Notes: a model not told the origin generated them from the letters alone. A DNA stretch of 48,699 bases from an uncultured Rubritalea sp. (GCA_937923145.1 CALAJT010000018.1:1-48699); one strand, 5' to 3'; counted from the stretch's first letter, positions 35,333 to 44,870 are shown. A program made the numbers and translations.

Positions 35333-35446
35333 ACCGCATCAAAGGGCTCTGCCCTGAACAGAAGGTAAATAGGTGTTTTTTTTAAAATCCATCATCATAA
35401 ATCTTATCAAAAAGCTTTTTTAAATAACTGATGGCTTTCGCTACAT

Positions 35447-35480
35447 CAAAAAAGACTCTACCGTCAACCGGCAGAGTCTT
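35447..35480 (-). terminator. Rho-independent terminator of the ThuA-domain gene
   Basis: On the minus strand AAGACTCT (complement of 35473-35480) pairs with AGAGTCTT around a CCG/CGG inner stem, followed by a run of T residues (A run 35447-35453). It lies about 60 bases past the stop codon at 35539. Confidence 0.85.
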
Positions 35481-35538
35481 AAAATACTAATTTTAATTCT
35501 AGAATAGTAAGTCTTACTTTAAAAATAGATTTTAATAT

Positions 35539-36468
35539 CTACTTCTTCTCTTCAGGTGCTACTGGAGATGTTTTATCAACAGTCGGGAAATCGCTAGGAA
35601 CCTCAGCGGTGCGATCTACTTTACCATTAACAGACCACTCCGTGCCGCGTTGGAGTAGTTCGTAGAATCCACGACAGCGCATTGCTTCCGCATCGTGCCC
35701 AAGTGGTGTGTGGAATACTCTGCCTTTACCATAGCTGATTACCATTAGCATTGGCTCTTGGCGCTTGGTGAGTTTTGATTCTGCAGATCCGAGGACTTCT
35801 ACATTCTCAGCAGGACCACACAACTTACAGTAAAGTTCGTCTTTTGTGTGAAGCCATTTGTTAGGTAGACCTTTGATGATCGGGTGGTCGCTGTCTAGGT
35901 GGTTGACCACAAACTCGTGAGGTTTCCCGTGTCCTCCGCCATTACCTTTAGTAGTAGTATCGCGGACTGCCTTACCGTCGACTACGTGAAGCCACGCACC
36001 ATCGCGGATAAGTTTACGACCGCCCCAACCGCCTACTGCGATCATTTTATTATATTCTTCCCAATTGCCAAAAGCGTTATCAGCTGCGTGGACACAGACG
36101 AAGCCACCACCATTTGCTACATAATCAACGAAATTTTTCTGAACTGTTTCTGGCCACATCTGACCATTGTAGTTACTAAGAACAGTATCGTAATCTGAGA
36201 ATTTAGGATTCCAGTCTTTCCAGCCTTCTGGCTTAGTATCCTTTGGAGGACTTGTGGAGACAGTGACCTCAAACACTCCACCTTCTTCTAGAGCATGTTT
36301 AAGAACTGGTGTGGTGGATTTCCAATTATGGTTGTTTTGACCATCTATGATCAAGACTTTGAGCTTGGCTATTTCTTTTTTCTCAGCCTCAGCTTTAGTC
36401 TCGGACTCGGCACAGCCTATGAGAGGCAGCGTAACAATGGAGGTAATAATGCAGATTAATTTATTCAT
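35539..36468 (-). CDS. ThuA-domain lipoprotein (trehalose-utilisation/class I amidotransferase-like fold)
   Basis: This 309-residue protein begins with a lipoprotein signal (MNKLICIITSIVTLPLIGCA; lipobox LIGC), so it should be anchored to a membrane outside the cytoplasm. The body matches ThuA: KVLIIDGQNNHNWKSTTPVL at the start, DYVANGGGFVCVHAADNAFG, EFVVNHLDSDHPIIKGLPNK, and VISYGKGRVFHTPLGHDAEA. ThuA-like domains are very abundant in Planctomycetes and Verrucomicrobia and are linked with sugar breakdown, but the reaction of this exported type is not established. A short, charged C-terminal tail follows. It is monocistronic, with its own terminator. Confidence 0.92.
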   Translation of the reverse strand: MNKLICIITSIVTLPLIGCAESETKAEAEKKEIAKLKVLIIDGQNNHNWKSTTPVLKHALEEGGVFEVTVSTSPPKDTKPEGWKDWNPKFSDYDTVLSNYNGQMWPETVQKNFVDYVANGGGFVCVHAADNAFGNWEEYNKMIAVGGWGGRKLIRDGAWLHVVDGKAVRDTTTKGNGGGHGKPHEFVVNHLDSDHPIIKGLPNKWLHTKDELYCKLCGPAENVEVLGSAESKLTKRQEPMLMVISYGKGRVFHTPLGHDAEAMRCRGFYELLQRGTEWSVNGKVDRTAEVPSDFPTVDKTSPVAPEEKK

Positions 36469-36688
36469 AATTTTACTTTCAGATAAAAGTTGTAGTTAAG
36501 GTTGAAAAAGTAAAGATGATTTAAACCTACAAAACAAGCGATAATACATATTTATATAATTACTAGTCTACTTGCCAAAAATGTAACATGAACTATCTAG
36601 CTACAGGCATCACGGTATACTATAAGAAAACGTGTGAAGTGTGAATATATTCATTTCATTCTACGTATAACTCTATAACTTCACGACA

Positions 36689-38146
36689 ATGATCATGCGC
36701 TCACTCATCTTTTCTTTAATAACTATTCTACTAGGTTCATCGGCACAAGCGGCTAGCTATGTTCGTAGTAATGAACGACCCCCGGCATTTCCCCGTGAGT
36801 TCCGTGGAGCATGGGTGGCATGCGTTTACAATATAGACTGGCCAAGCAAGCCTGGACTCTCTGCTGCGAGTCAGCAGGCAGAGCTTAGGTCTCTGATTAA
36901 TAAGGCTGCGCAATACAAACTAAACGCTATCATTTTCCAAGTCAGACCGAATGCTGATGCTGTCTACTACTCGCGCTACGAACCCTATAGTCACTGGATC
37001 TCTGGTAGAATGGGAAAGTCATCAGGTTACGATCCGCTAGCGTATTGCATCGCTGAGGCGCATAAGCGTGGTATCGAAGTTCATGCTTGGTTTAATCCAT
37101 TCCGAGCTCTACCCAACAACAAAATGGCTACGTCTTCAAACCACGTCACCCAGACTAACCCATCTGAAATCAGAAATTTCCGTTCCTATAAATGGATGGA
37201 TCCTTCGTCAAATTTCGCCAGACAACGTGCTATTAATGTGATGACAGACGTCGCTCGTCGCTACGATGTTGATGGCATTCACATCGATGATTATTTTTAC
37301 CCTTACCCAGAACTCAACAAAAACAAAACACCCAAACAAATTTTCCCAGATGGTAAATCACCATCCCAACGCCGAGCTGCTGTTGATACATTTGTCAGAG
37401 ACATGTATACTTCTATCAAAAAAGTAAAACCGTATCTCAGAGTAGGTATTAGTCCATTCGGCATATGGAAGCCGGGTGTCCCTAGAGGAACCTCAGCGAA
37501 TATCAACGCCTACGAACATCTAGCTGCTGACTCTAGAAAATGGCTTGTCAATGGTTGGTGCGATTACATGTCACCACAGCTCTACTGGAGAGTGAATTCT
37601 GACCAATCCTACACTCGCTTACTAAGCTGGTGGCGTCAGCAGAGTGAGTCGTCTCGCTCCAAACGCCCGGTATGGCCAGGCATCGCTACGGATCGAGTAA
37701 TGTCTAAGTCTGACCCTGGTCGCCCCGCATCTGAGATACTTAACCAGGTAAATCTCTCCCGCACCATCGGTAGAAACTGGGCAGGTCACTGTCACTGGAG
37801 CATGAAGTCACTGCTACAAAATAGATCAGGCACCACCTCCCTATTACAAAAAAATGTTTATGCATCGCCAGCTCTAGTGCCTCCTATGACATGGATGAAT
37901 GGCCAAGCGCCAGCTAGCCCTACCATCGCTGCCAGAATCAGTGGCAACTCAGTTAGCGTCAGCTGGAGAGCTGTTCCAGGTGCGTCTAAATACGCAGTAC
38001 AAACTCGCTACGGAAACAAATGGTATGCCTCGGCTGTTACTTACGCTAGTGGAGCTAATCTCGGCAACAAACCGAGCGCAATCGCTGTCTATGCAGTGGA
38101 TCGCTATGGTAATGCTAGTAAACCGACTGTCATTACTTTAAGATAA
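36689..38146 (+). CDS. Secreted GHL10-family glycosidase (DigH/YngK-like) with C-terminal FnIII-like domain
   Basis: This 485-residue protein has a signal peptide (MIMRSLIFSLITILLGSSAQ, cleavage after QAA). The GHL10 (DUF187) TIM barrel follows: FRGAWVACVYNIDWPS, NAIIFQVRPNADAVYYS, GIEVHAWFNPFRA, DGIHIDDYFYPYPE with probable catalytic acidic residues, and VGISPFGIWKPGV. The last 75 residues (ISGNSVSVSWRAVPGASKYA) look like a fibronectin type III domain. Family members such as E. coli DigH cleave peptide-free peptidoglycan glycans during division. Acting in the periplasm here is a reasonable inference. The gene is divergent from the ThuA gene. Confidence 0.9.
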   Translation: MIMRSLIFSLITILLGSSAQAASYVRSNERPPAFPREFRGAWVACVYNIDWPSKPGLSAASQQAELRSLINKAAQYKLNAIIFQVRPNADAVYYSRYEPYSHWISGRMGKSSGYDPLAYCIAEAHKRGIEVHAWFNPFRALPNNKMATSSNHVTQTNPSEIRNFRSYKWMDPSSNFARQRAINVMTDVARRYDVDGIHIDDYFYPYPELNKNKTPKQIFPDGKSPSQRRAAVDTFVRDMYTSIKKVKPYLRVGISPFGIWKPGVPRGTSANINAYEHLAADSRKWLVNGWCDYMSPQLYWRVNSDQSYTRLLSWWRQQSESSRSKRPVWPGIATDRVMSKSDPGRPASEILNQVNLSRTIGRNWAGHCHWSMKSLLQNRSGTTSLLQKNVYASPALVPPMTWMNGQAPASPTIAARISGNSVSVSWRAVPGASKYAVQTRYGNKWYASAVTYASGANLGNKPSAIAVYAVDRYGNASKPTVITLR

Positions 38147-38375
38147 CGAGTAAGCTAACTTTACCATTCTCATAAGCAATGAAACTGCCTATGAGAAATT
38201 AACTTCACCTCATTGAAAAGGATGTTCTTGACGGGAATAATAAACTCTTCAAGTGTTTTCATACAATGTCAGAGCAACAAGCGTTGATAATTGTTTTAGT
38301 GAACATTCCTCTAGATTTCAGGTTAATAAATGTTCCACCATTGCAGTATCTCTATTTAAAGGTTAACTTCAAACT

Positions 38376-39633
38376 ATGGCTGGAAAACGTTCCCTTACAA
38401 ATCTACATATTCATTCTCTAAAAGCAGAGGGAGGTCTGGAAGCTCTAGAGACTAAATTATCCCCACAGCATGAACCTAGCGTAAAACACATTATCCCCAT
38501 GGCGAAGGTGGATAGGCGCAGAGTTGACAAATCTTGGAAAGTCTCTCAATCAAGAACCTCACGCTGACCTCTTAGATGAATGGACTGAACGACATTTAAA
38601 AGATTTCGATGGAAATATAGAGAACTGTATCGGCTCAATAAAAGTACCAGTAGGTGTTGCTGGGCCACTCCGAGTAAATGGGCTTTATGCTCAGGGAGAA
38701 TACCCTATCCCGCTTGCTACTACTGAAGCTGCACTTGTGGCTAGTTACCACCGTGGCGCATGTGTCATCTCTGCCAGTGGAGGCTGCACTGCGATGCTAC
38801 TCTATCAGGCACTCAACCGCTCCCCTGCTTTCATCTTCACCTCTCTGGCTGAGGCTGGAAAGTTTGTAGCTTGGGCAATGGATCAGTTTGAGGGATTTCA
38901 ACGTATCGCCAGCACCACTACATCTCACGGGAAACTAGTCGATGTAGGCACCACACTCGAAGGGAATCACGTTTACCTCAATTTCGAATTCACTACTGGT
39001 GATGCTTCTGGTCAGAACATGGTGACCATCGCCACTCAAGCCATCTGCGACTTTATCAAAACAGAATGCCCTGTGCCTATCAAAGAGCAATACGTAGAAG
39101 GCAATCTCTCTGGTGATAAGAAAGCTAGCTCACAAGCATACAGTTCTGTTAGAGGCCGCAAAGTCTCTGCTGAGGTAAATATCTCACGTGAGTTGTTAGA
39201 GAAATATCTCCATGCGACACCTGAGCAGCTGGTCGACTACTGGAGAGTCTCGGCACTCGGCGGAGTGCTCAGCGGCACACTCGGCGTCCAAGGACATTTC
39301 GCCAACGGACTAGCCGCACTCTACATCGCCACAGGTCAAGACGCCGCCTGCGTAGCAGAGTCTGCGATGGGAGTTACTAGATTTGAAATCAATGCTGAAG
39401 GAGGTCTCTACGCAGCCGTCACCCTCCCCAGCATCATGGTAGGCACCGTAGGAGGAGGCACTGGTCTCCCCTCACAAAAAGCCTGCTTAGACCTCATGGG
39501 GCTTCACGGAACAGGTAAAAGCGGAGCCCTCGCAGAAGTCTGCGCTGGTCTGCTACTAGGTGGAGAACTATCGATCATTGCTGCACTTGCGACTGGGGAC
39601 TTTACTCGAGCCCATAAGAAGCTAGCCCGTTAA
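38376..39633 (+). CDS. HMG-CoA reductase with apparent frameshift near the N-terminus
   Basis: The catalytic part runs in the frame ending at 39633. It has the dimerisation block ENCIGSIKVPVGVAGPL, LATTEAALVAS with the catalytic Glu, NLSGDKKASSQ with Lys, DASGQNMV with Asp, GTVGGGTGLPSQ, and ALATGDFTRAHKKL with the terminal His. This suits a class I enzyme that makes mevalonate from HMG-CoA. The first 55 or so residues (MAGKRSLTNLHIHSLKAEGG ... DKSWK) are in the preceding frame, which stops at 38567. One extra base between about 38539 and 38560 (for instance in gtctctc) would join SWK to NQEPHADLLDEWTERH. Without it, translation would need the TTG at 38524, giving 369 residues. A deletion in the reads, a real frameshift or slippage all fit. 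Confidence 0.85.
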
Positions 39634-39750
39634 TCAATAAAAACGATACTTAAATAACAATAATCGATTTAATAGATACAAAGACACGTGATAGTTTCCT
39701 AGCAGTTACCAATTTCAAATCACAAATTTCTAATCTCAAATCAAATACCC

Positions 39751-40632
39751 ATGCGTTGGTGGACATACCAAAAAGAACGATTTCCAATTTTTCAACATGG
39801 ATTATTAGTCGCGGCATTTTCATCATCAGCAGTGGCATTCTCTGCGATGCTATGCGGGGTTACTCCTAACTGGGAAGCTTTCATAGTAGCATTCATCACT
39901 GTGTTCTTGTTTTTCTTACAGCTTAGGATTGCGGATGAATTTAAGGACGCTGAGGAAGATGCTCAGTATCGTCCATATCGAGCTGTGCCTCGTGGATTAG
40001 TGAGCCTACGTCAATTAGGTGTGATATTCGTCATCGCTGCTGGGGGACAATTAGCTCTTACGCTCTGGCTAGATAGTAGACTATTAGTTTTACTACTCAT
40101 CACTTGGGCTTATCTAGCCCTGATGAGTGTTGAGTTCTTCGCCAGAGATTGGCTAAAGGTTCGCCACATCACCTACCTTTGGACTCACATGATGATCATG
40201 CCCTTGGTGGATTTATTTGCAACCTCGTGTCTATGGCTGCCTGCAAATGTAGTACCTGACAAACTTGGGCTCACCTTCTTTCTTATTGCTAGTTTCTTTA
40301 ATGGCATTGTAATCGAGATCGGCAGGAAGCTTCGTCAGCCAGAAGCGGAAGAAGAGGGAGTTCCTACTTACAGTAAACTCTGGGGACTTCAGAAGGCATC
40401 ATGGGTTTGGGCTAGATGTGTAATAATAACAGCTACATTTGCTATCTTGGCAGCCTCACATATTCAATTTATAATCCCAGTATTCTGTATTCTCATCCCT
40501 GTCCTAGGATGGGCTCTATGGACTGCTAGCCAATCTAACAAAACTAACTCTAAACGATTTGAAATTGTCTCAGGGATTTGGACTCTCGTTCTTTATCTAT
40601 CACTCGGACTTATCCCCCTCTTTTTCTCATGA
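39751..40632 (+). CDS. UbiA-family membrane prenyltransferase
   Basis: This 293-residue protein has eight or nine TM segments. The first Asp-rich motif is DEFKDAEED in LRIADEFKDAEED, followed by PYRAVPRGLVSLRQLG, the usual UbiA context. The second region is IEIGRKLRQPEAEEEGVPTY, which holds acidic residues where UbiA enzymes bind Mg-diphosphate. By family knowledge it transfers a prenyl chain to an acceptor at the membrane. The acceptor is unknown; the divergent second motif argues against a standard ubiquinone or menaquinone enzyme. It lies 117 bases after the HMG-CoA reductase gene. Confidence 0.85.
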   Translation: MRWWTYQKERFPIFQHGLLVAAFSSSAVAFSAMLCGVTPNWEAFIVAFITVFLFFLQLRIADEFKDAEEDAQYRPYRAVPRGLVSLRQLGVIFVIAAGGQLALTLWLDSRLLVLLLITWAYLALMSVEFFARDWLKVRHITYLWTHMMIMPLVDLFATSCLWLPANVVPDKLGLTFFLIASFFNGIVIEIGRKLRQPEAEEEGVPTYSKLWGLQKASWVWARCVIITATFAILAASHIQFIIPVFCILIPVLGWALWTASQSNKTNSKRFEIVSGIWTLVLYLSLGLIPLFFS

Positions 40633-40670
40633 TCTTTCAGACACATAAGTCACTCACTAGTTGCAGTGTT

Positions 40671-40822
40671 CCGCCATGCCTCCAGCACGGTGAATATAGG
40701 GGGGAACCCAACCCAGGACTAAAGATCCTGGGCTTTGAAGCCCTTCTCCCTTCAGGAGATTTTTTGTCCTGTAGGGACTTAAGTTGCATACCCCAATCAA
40801 GACTGTGCTGGAGGCACCGCGG
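40671..40822. repeat. 152-bp palindromic element with 18-base imperfect terminal inverted repeats
   Basis: The ends match as reverse complements: CCGC plus TGCCTCCAGCAC at 40671-40688, and GTGCTGGAGGCA plus GCGG at 40805-40822, with only a 2-base inner mismatch. Between them are further hairpins: CCCAGGA/TCCTGGG (40712-40732), GGGCTT/AAGCCC (40730-40743), CTCC/GGAG (40746-40758) and GTCC/GGAC (40766-40778). The element has no reading frame. It lies in the 213-bp gap ahead of the dikinase gene. It resembles REP/MITE-type mobile palindromes, or a structured RNA leader. I see no target-site duplication. Confidence 0.75.
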
Positions 40823-40845
40823 AAAATTTCGCTCTTTAACTAATT

Positions 40846-43347
40846 ATGATCATTCAGACACAAGATACAACCCAACATCAACTACTCGGTGGAAAGGCTT
40901 CTGCATTGGCAAATTTAACTGATACTGGAGCTAATATTCCTGCTTGGTTCGCAGTGACAGAATTAGATTCTAACAATAATCAGATCCTTAAACTGGCTGA
41001 TTCACTTGATACAGAATATTTCGCTGTTCGCTCTTCAGCACTAGAAGAAGATGGTGCGGAGCATTCGTTTGCTGGGCAATTTGATTCTTTTTTATATGTT
41101 GAAAAAGAAAATCTGTTAGATAAAATTCAAGCTGTCTTTAAGAGTAGTAAAAGCGACCATTTGGATACCTACATCGGGAGCAAAAGCATCGTCCCCTCAG
41201 ACTCTAACAGTGTCACCGCACTTGTTCAGAAAATGATAACTCCCGAGGCAAGTGGAGTCGCCTTTAGCGCTGATCCGGTGTCGGGTGATAGGACTAAGAC
41301 AATCATCTCTGCTCTCTGGGGAACTGGCTCAGCACTAGTCTCAGGTGATGCGGATGCAGACGCTTGGACTCTGGTAGCAAATGAAATCATCGATAAAACT
41401 ATCACTACCAAGACACATCAGCATATTGCATGCAAGATTAGTGATGAGGGCGTCAAACTAGTGAGTGTAGAGTTAGAGAAGCAAACCACACCGTGTCTAA
41501 CGGATGACCAAATCAAAGAAGTCGCTAAGCTAGCAGAGCAATGCCAGGAGCATTTCGGCACATCGCAGGATATAGAATGGGCGATCGAGGATGGAATTCT
41601 GTATCTATTACAAAGTCGACCGATCACGACCCTAAGCTCACAACCCGAGCCAAGCTTGCCGCTCACGGTCTGGGATAATAGTAACATCGCAGAAAGCTAC
41701 TCTGGGATTACTTCTCCCCTTACGTTTTCTTTTGCGAAGCGTATCTACGAGCATGTGTATCGTGAATTCTGTCTGCTTCTGTCAGTTCCTAAAGGACGAG
41801 TTAGAAAGCATGACGCTGTCTTTCCAGAAATGTTAGGTCACATTCACGGTCACGTTTACTATAATCTCAATAGCTGGTATCATGTGCTAGCGATGCTACC
41901 TGGTTTCTCACTGAACCGAAATTTCATGGAGCAAATGATGGGGGTTAAAGTCCCTATGCCTGAAGAAGTGATCGATTCGATTGTAGAGAAAACTAAGACT
42001 AATAGATTCTACGACAGCCTCACCTTAACCCGAACGATGTTCGGCTTAGTGAGAAACCAGATTGGACTGCAGAAGAGTATCAACAAATTCTACAAGCGAT
42101 TAGAGACTGCGCTAAATTCTAATAAGCATCCACTGTCTGAGATGTCTTCTGAGGAATTAACCTCTCACTACGGAGAGTTGGAATCTAAGCTACTGAAGCG
42201 CTGGGACGCACCATTGGTAAATGATTTTTTCGCCATGATCTACTATGGCGTATTAAAATCGCTTTGTGAAAAGTGGCTAGGTGACGACACTTTGCATAAC
42301 AAACTACTGCTAGACTGTGGAGAAATAGTCAGCGCAGAGCCACCTAAACGGATCGCAGAAATGGCTCAGATCGTGCGTGGTGAAACTGAGCTGCTAAATA
42401 CCCTTGCTGATGAGACTATATCTAGTCAGCAGAAGCAGAAAGCCATTCAGAATCACCCTTCTTTAGATAAGGCTCTCACTGCGTATCTAGAAAAATTTGG
42501 TGACCGTTGCCTTGAAGAGCTGAAGCTAGAATCCCCCTCTGTAGGCGATAATCCGCAGTCACTACACTCCAGCATGGTAGCTATGGCTAGGCGACCTGTT
42601 AGAGAAAAAGCGGTAGAACAAACAGATGATTTCGAAAAAGTGATCTGTAAGCTTTCATGGTTTAAGCAGAAGATATTCCGATGGGTGCTGAAAAATGCGA
42701 AAGCCCGAGTTAGGGACAGGGAAAATTTACGGTTCGAGCGTACTAGATTATTTGGGAGAGTCCGTAAAATCATGGACGAGATGGGTAAACGCTTAGTAAA
42801 AACAAAACAACTAGCAGAGTTTAAAGATGTCTTCTATCTGACTCTTGAAGAAGCCATGTCTGGGAATAACGACGACTATAATGTCCTTATATATCAGCGC
42901 AAATCAGAACAGCAGCAGTTTCAAAATCAGACTCCACCTCCAGATCGATTTCACACTGTCGCCCCTATTTCTGAGTATGAGACATTTCAATCCGCTATCC
43001 CCTATACACCACCAAATGGCGACAACCTCTCTGGCACAGGAGCCTGTCCTGGAGTAGTTCGTGGGAATGTCCGTGTGGTGCTAGATCCACGCGAAGCGAG
43101 CTTGAAAGAAGGTGAGATTCTCGTTGCTCAGCAGACTGATCCTGGCTGGGTGGTGCTATTTCCTGCGTCTTCTGGTTTAATAGTGGAGCGGGGTTCTCTA
43201 CTCTCGCACTCAGCTATCGTAGCGCGTGAGCTAGGGCTTCCATGCGTGGTATCTGTTCCAGATATTACGAAGATTTTAAAGACAGGCGACCTTGTCGAGA
43301 TGGACGGCAGCACGGGAACTATTACCATAATTAAAGATGAAAACTGA
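40846..43347 (+). CDS. Rifampicin-phosphotransferase-like / PEP synthase-like dikinase
   Basis: This 833-residue cytosolic enzyme has an N-terminal ATP-grasp PPDK_N domain (GGKASALANL near residue 15, FAVRSSALEEDGAEHSFAGQ near 63, QKMITPEASGVAFSADPVSG near 132, ESRP-like QSRPITTL near 262). A middle region of about 450 residues with no clear family match follows. The C-terminal swivelling His domain (GTGACPGVVRGNVRVV, then ERGSLLSHSAIVARELGLPC) carries the phosphorylatable His. This is the order in Rph and related dikinases, which move the beta-phosphate of ATP to a hydroxyl on a bound substrate. The substrate here is unknown. The next gene overlaps its 3' end by 11 bases. Confidence 0.88.
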   Translation: MIIQTQDTTQHQLLGGKASALANLTDTGANIPAWFAVTELDSNNNQILKLADSLDTEYFAVRSSALEEDGAEHSFAGQFDSFLYVEKENLLDKIQAVFKSSKSDHLDTYIGSKSIVPSDSNSVTALVQKMITPEASGVAFSADPVSGDRTKTIISALWGTGSALVSGDADADAWTLVANEIIDKTITTKTHQHIACKISDEGVKLVSVELEKQTTPCLTDDQIKEVAKLAEQCQEHFGTSQDIEWAIEDGILYLLQSRPITTLSSQPEPSLPLTVWDNSNIAESYSGITSPLTFSFAKRIYEHVYREFCLLLSVPKGRVRKHDAVFPEMLGHIHGHVYYNLNSWYHVLAMLPGFSLNRNFMEQMMGVKVPMPEEVIDSIVEKTKTNRFYDSLTLTRTMFGLVRNQIGLQKSINKFYKRLETALNSNKHPLSEMSSEELTSHYGELESKLLKRWDAPLVNDFFAMIYYGVLKSLCEKWLGDDTLHNKLLLDCGEIVSAEPPKRIAEMAQIVRGETELLNTLADETISSQQKQKAIQNHPSLDKALTAYLEKFGDRCLEELKLESPSVGDNPQSLHSSMVAMARRPVREKAVEQTDDFEKVICKLSWFKQKIFRWVLKNAKARVRDRENLRFERTRLFGRVRKIMDEMGKRLVKTKQLAEFKDVFYLTLEEAMSGNNDDYNVLIYQRKSEQQQFQNQTPPPDRFHTVAPISEYETFQSAIPYTPPNGDNLSGTGACPGVVRGNVRVVLDPREASLKEGEILVAQQTDPGWVVLFPASSGLIVERGSLLSHSAIVARELGLPCVVSVPDITKILKTGDLVEMDGSTGTITIIKDEN

Positions 43348-44821
43348 GATACAAGATCATGCGGAAGAGCATCCGGACAGGATTGCCCTCATAGAGTCTG
43401 GTGGGGAGATCAGCTATAAAGATCTCTATGATGAGGTCTGCTCTGGGGGCGCCTTACTGAGATCTAATGGGTTACAAAATAAAAACTGTATACTCATTCT
43501 GGAACCGATCAGCATCAAGCTATACATCCATCTACTCTCTGTTTTTCATGCAGGAATGACTGCTATGATAGTTGATCCTTCTGTTGGTAAAAAGGTGCTA
43601 AGTAATTGCTTAAACATCTGCAAACCAGATGGCTATATAGCTTCTCCAAAAGCGCATATACTTCGCCTAACAAATCCTAGCATCAGAAATATTAAGAAGC
43701 ATTTTCATACTAGAGGGTTTGTCCCATTTAGTAAAAGATGGCAATCTAACAGATCGAAAATAGAACCTGAAACCGTAAATTCTACTCACCCTGCCCTCAT
43801 CACTTTCACCAGTGGCAGCACTGGAATACCTAAAGCGGCTTGTAGAACTCATGGATTTCTTCTAGCTCAGCATAAAGCATTGGCAGAGGCTTTGGATTTC
43901 CGTTCTGGAGAGATTGATCTCATTACATTACCTATCTTCGCCATTGCAAATTTAGCATCTGGTATGACTTCCGTGATCGCAGATACGGACTTACGCTTTC
44001 CTGCACTGGCTCACTCCCAGACTATTCACAGGCAATGCTCTACTCACCAAGTCACTCGCTCTGCAGCATCGCCAGCATTCTTCCAGAAGCTACATACTGA
44101 TGAGGAGCTTCCTGCCTTTAAGACTATCTATACAGGAGGTGCACCCGTATTCCCTAACCTCATTGATGCCATACAAAAAGCCCAACCTGAGTTAGAAATC
44201 GTCACTGTTTACGGATCTACCGAGGCTGAGCCTATTTCGCATGTCAGCTGGAAAGACCTTAGCGAGGCAGATCATCAGGCGATGCGAAATGGTACAGGGC
44301 TATTAGTAGGAAAACCTGTGACTACCACTGAGGTGATGATCTGCGAATCTCTATTTGATGACACTATCGGTGAAATAGCAGTGACTGGTGACCATGTGCT
44401 TAAAGGATATTTAAATGGTAAGGGTGATGAAGAAACTAAATTCACTCACGATGGTAAGACCTGGCATCGCACTGGTGACATAGGCTATCTAGATGATGAA
44501 CAAAGACTCTGGCTTATGGGACGAGTGAGTGCTGTATTCGAGGTAGAAAATGGGCCCGTGTATCCGTTCGGAATCGAATGCGCTGTCATGCACCACCCTC
44601 AGGTAGAGCGCTGTGCTGTCATTTCCTATCAAGGCACTCCCCTCCTCTGTTTAGAACTTTCACAAGGCAATGTTTCGGATATTGTGGCTGACTTAATTGA
44701 TTACCATTTTCTGAAATTTATCCAGCTTGATCACATACCAATGGATAAGCGCCACAACGCGAAAGTTCACTACCCTGAGCTAAACCAGATTCTCTCAATC
44801 CATCCGAGTTTACAAAAGTAA
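43337..44821 (+). CDS. OleC-like adenylate-forming enzyme (fatty acyl-AMP / beta-lactone synthetase type)
   Basis: This 494-residue ANL-superfamily member contains the P-loop TFTSGSTGIPKA near residue 156, VYGSTEAEPI near 294, HRTGDIGYLDDEQRLWLMGR near 376, and a C-terminal DKRHNAKVHY carrying the catalytic Lys. Three spots recall OleC: the DPSVGKK...PDGYIASPKAH segment, RSAASPAFFQKLH, and the RHNAK-type C-terminus. OleC forms a beta-lactone from a 3-hydroxy acid in long-chain olefin synthesis; substrate and outcome here are not known. It starts inside the end of the dikinase gene, so the two are translationally coupled. No OleA, OleB or OleD gene is visible. Confidence 0.85.
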   Translation: MKTEIQDHAEEHPDRIALIESGGEISYKDLYDEVCSGGALLRSNGLQNKNCILILEPISIKLYIHLLSVFHAGMTAMIVDPSVGKKVLSNCLNICKPDGYIASPKAHILRLTNPSIRNIKKHFHTRGFVPFSKRWQSNRSKIEPETVNSTHPALITFTSGSTGIPKAACRTHGFLLAQHKALAEALDFRSGEIDLITLPIFAIANLASGMTSVIADTDLRFPALAHSQTIHRQCSTHQVTRSAASPAFFQKLHTDEELPAFKTIYTGGAPVFPNLIDAIQKAQPELEIVTVYGSTEAEPISHVSWKDLSEADHQAMRNGTGLLVGKPVTTTEVMICESLFDDTIGEIAVTGDHVLKGYLNGKGDEETKFTHDGKTWHRTGDIGYLDDEQRLWLMGRVSAVFEVENGPVYPFGIECAVMHHPQVERCAVISYQGTPLLCLELSQGNVSDIVADLIDYHFLKFIQLDHIPMDKRHNAKVHYPELNQILSIHPSLQK

Positions 44822-44870
44822 GATTTATCGCTTTCCTCTGAATGATGAAATGCGTATTAATAACGCGATA

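Noticed and set aside
38167..38197. 8-bp inverted repeat TTCTCATA/TATGAGAA after the GHL10 gene
   Set aside because: A long loop and no T tract make it weak as a terminator; it could be chance.
40671..40822. CRISPR array or T-box leader
   Set aside because: The repeats are inverted and unequal, not direct with spacers, and no tRNA-like specifier or antiterminator pattern could be recognised.
43337..44821. Assigning the gene as true OleC of an olefin cluster
   Set aside because: The oleA, oleB and oleD partners are missing and only part of the OleC pattern is clear, so only OleC-like is justified.
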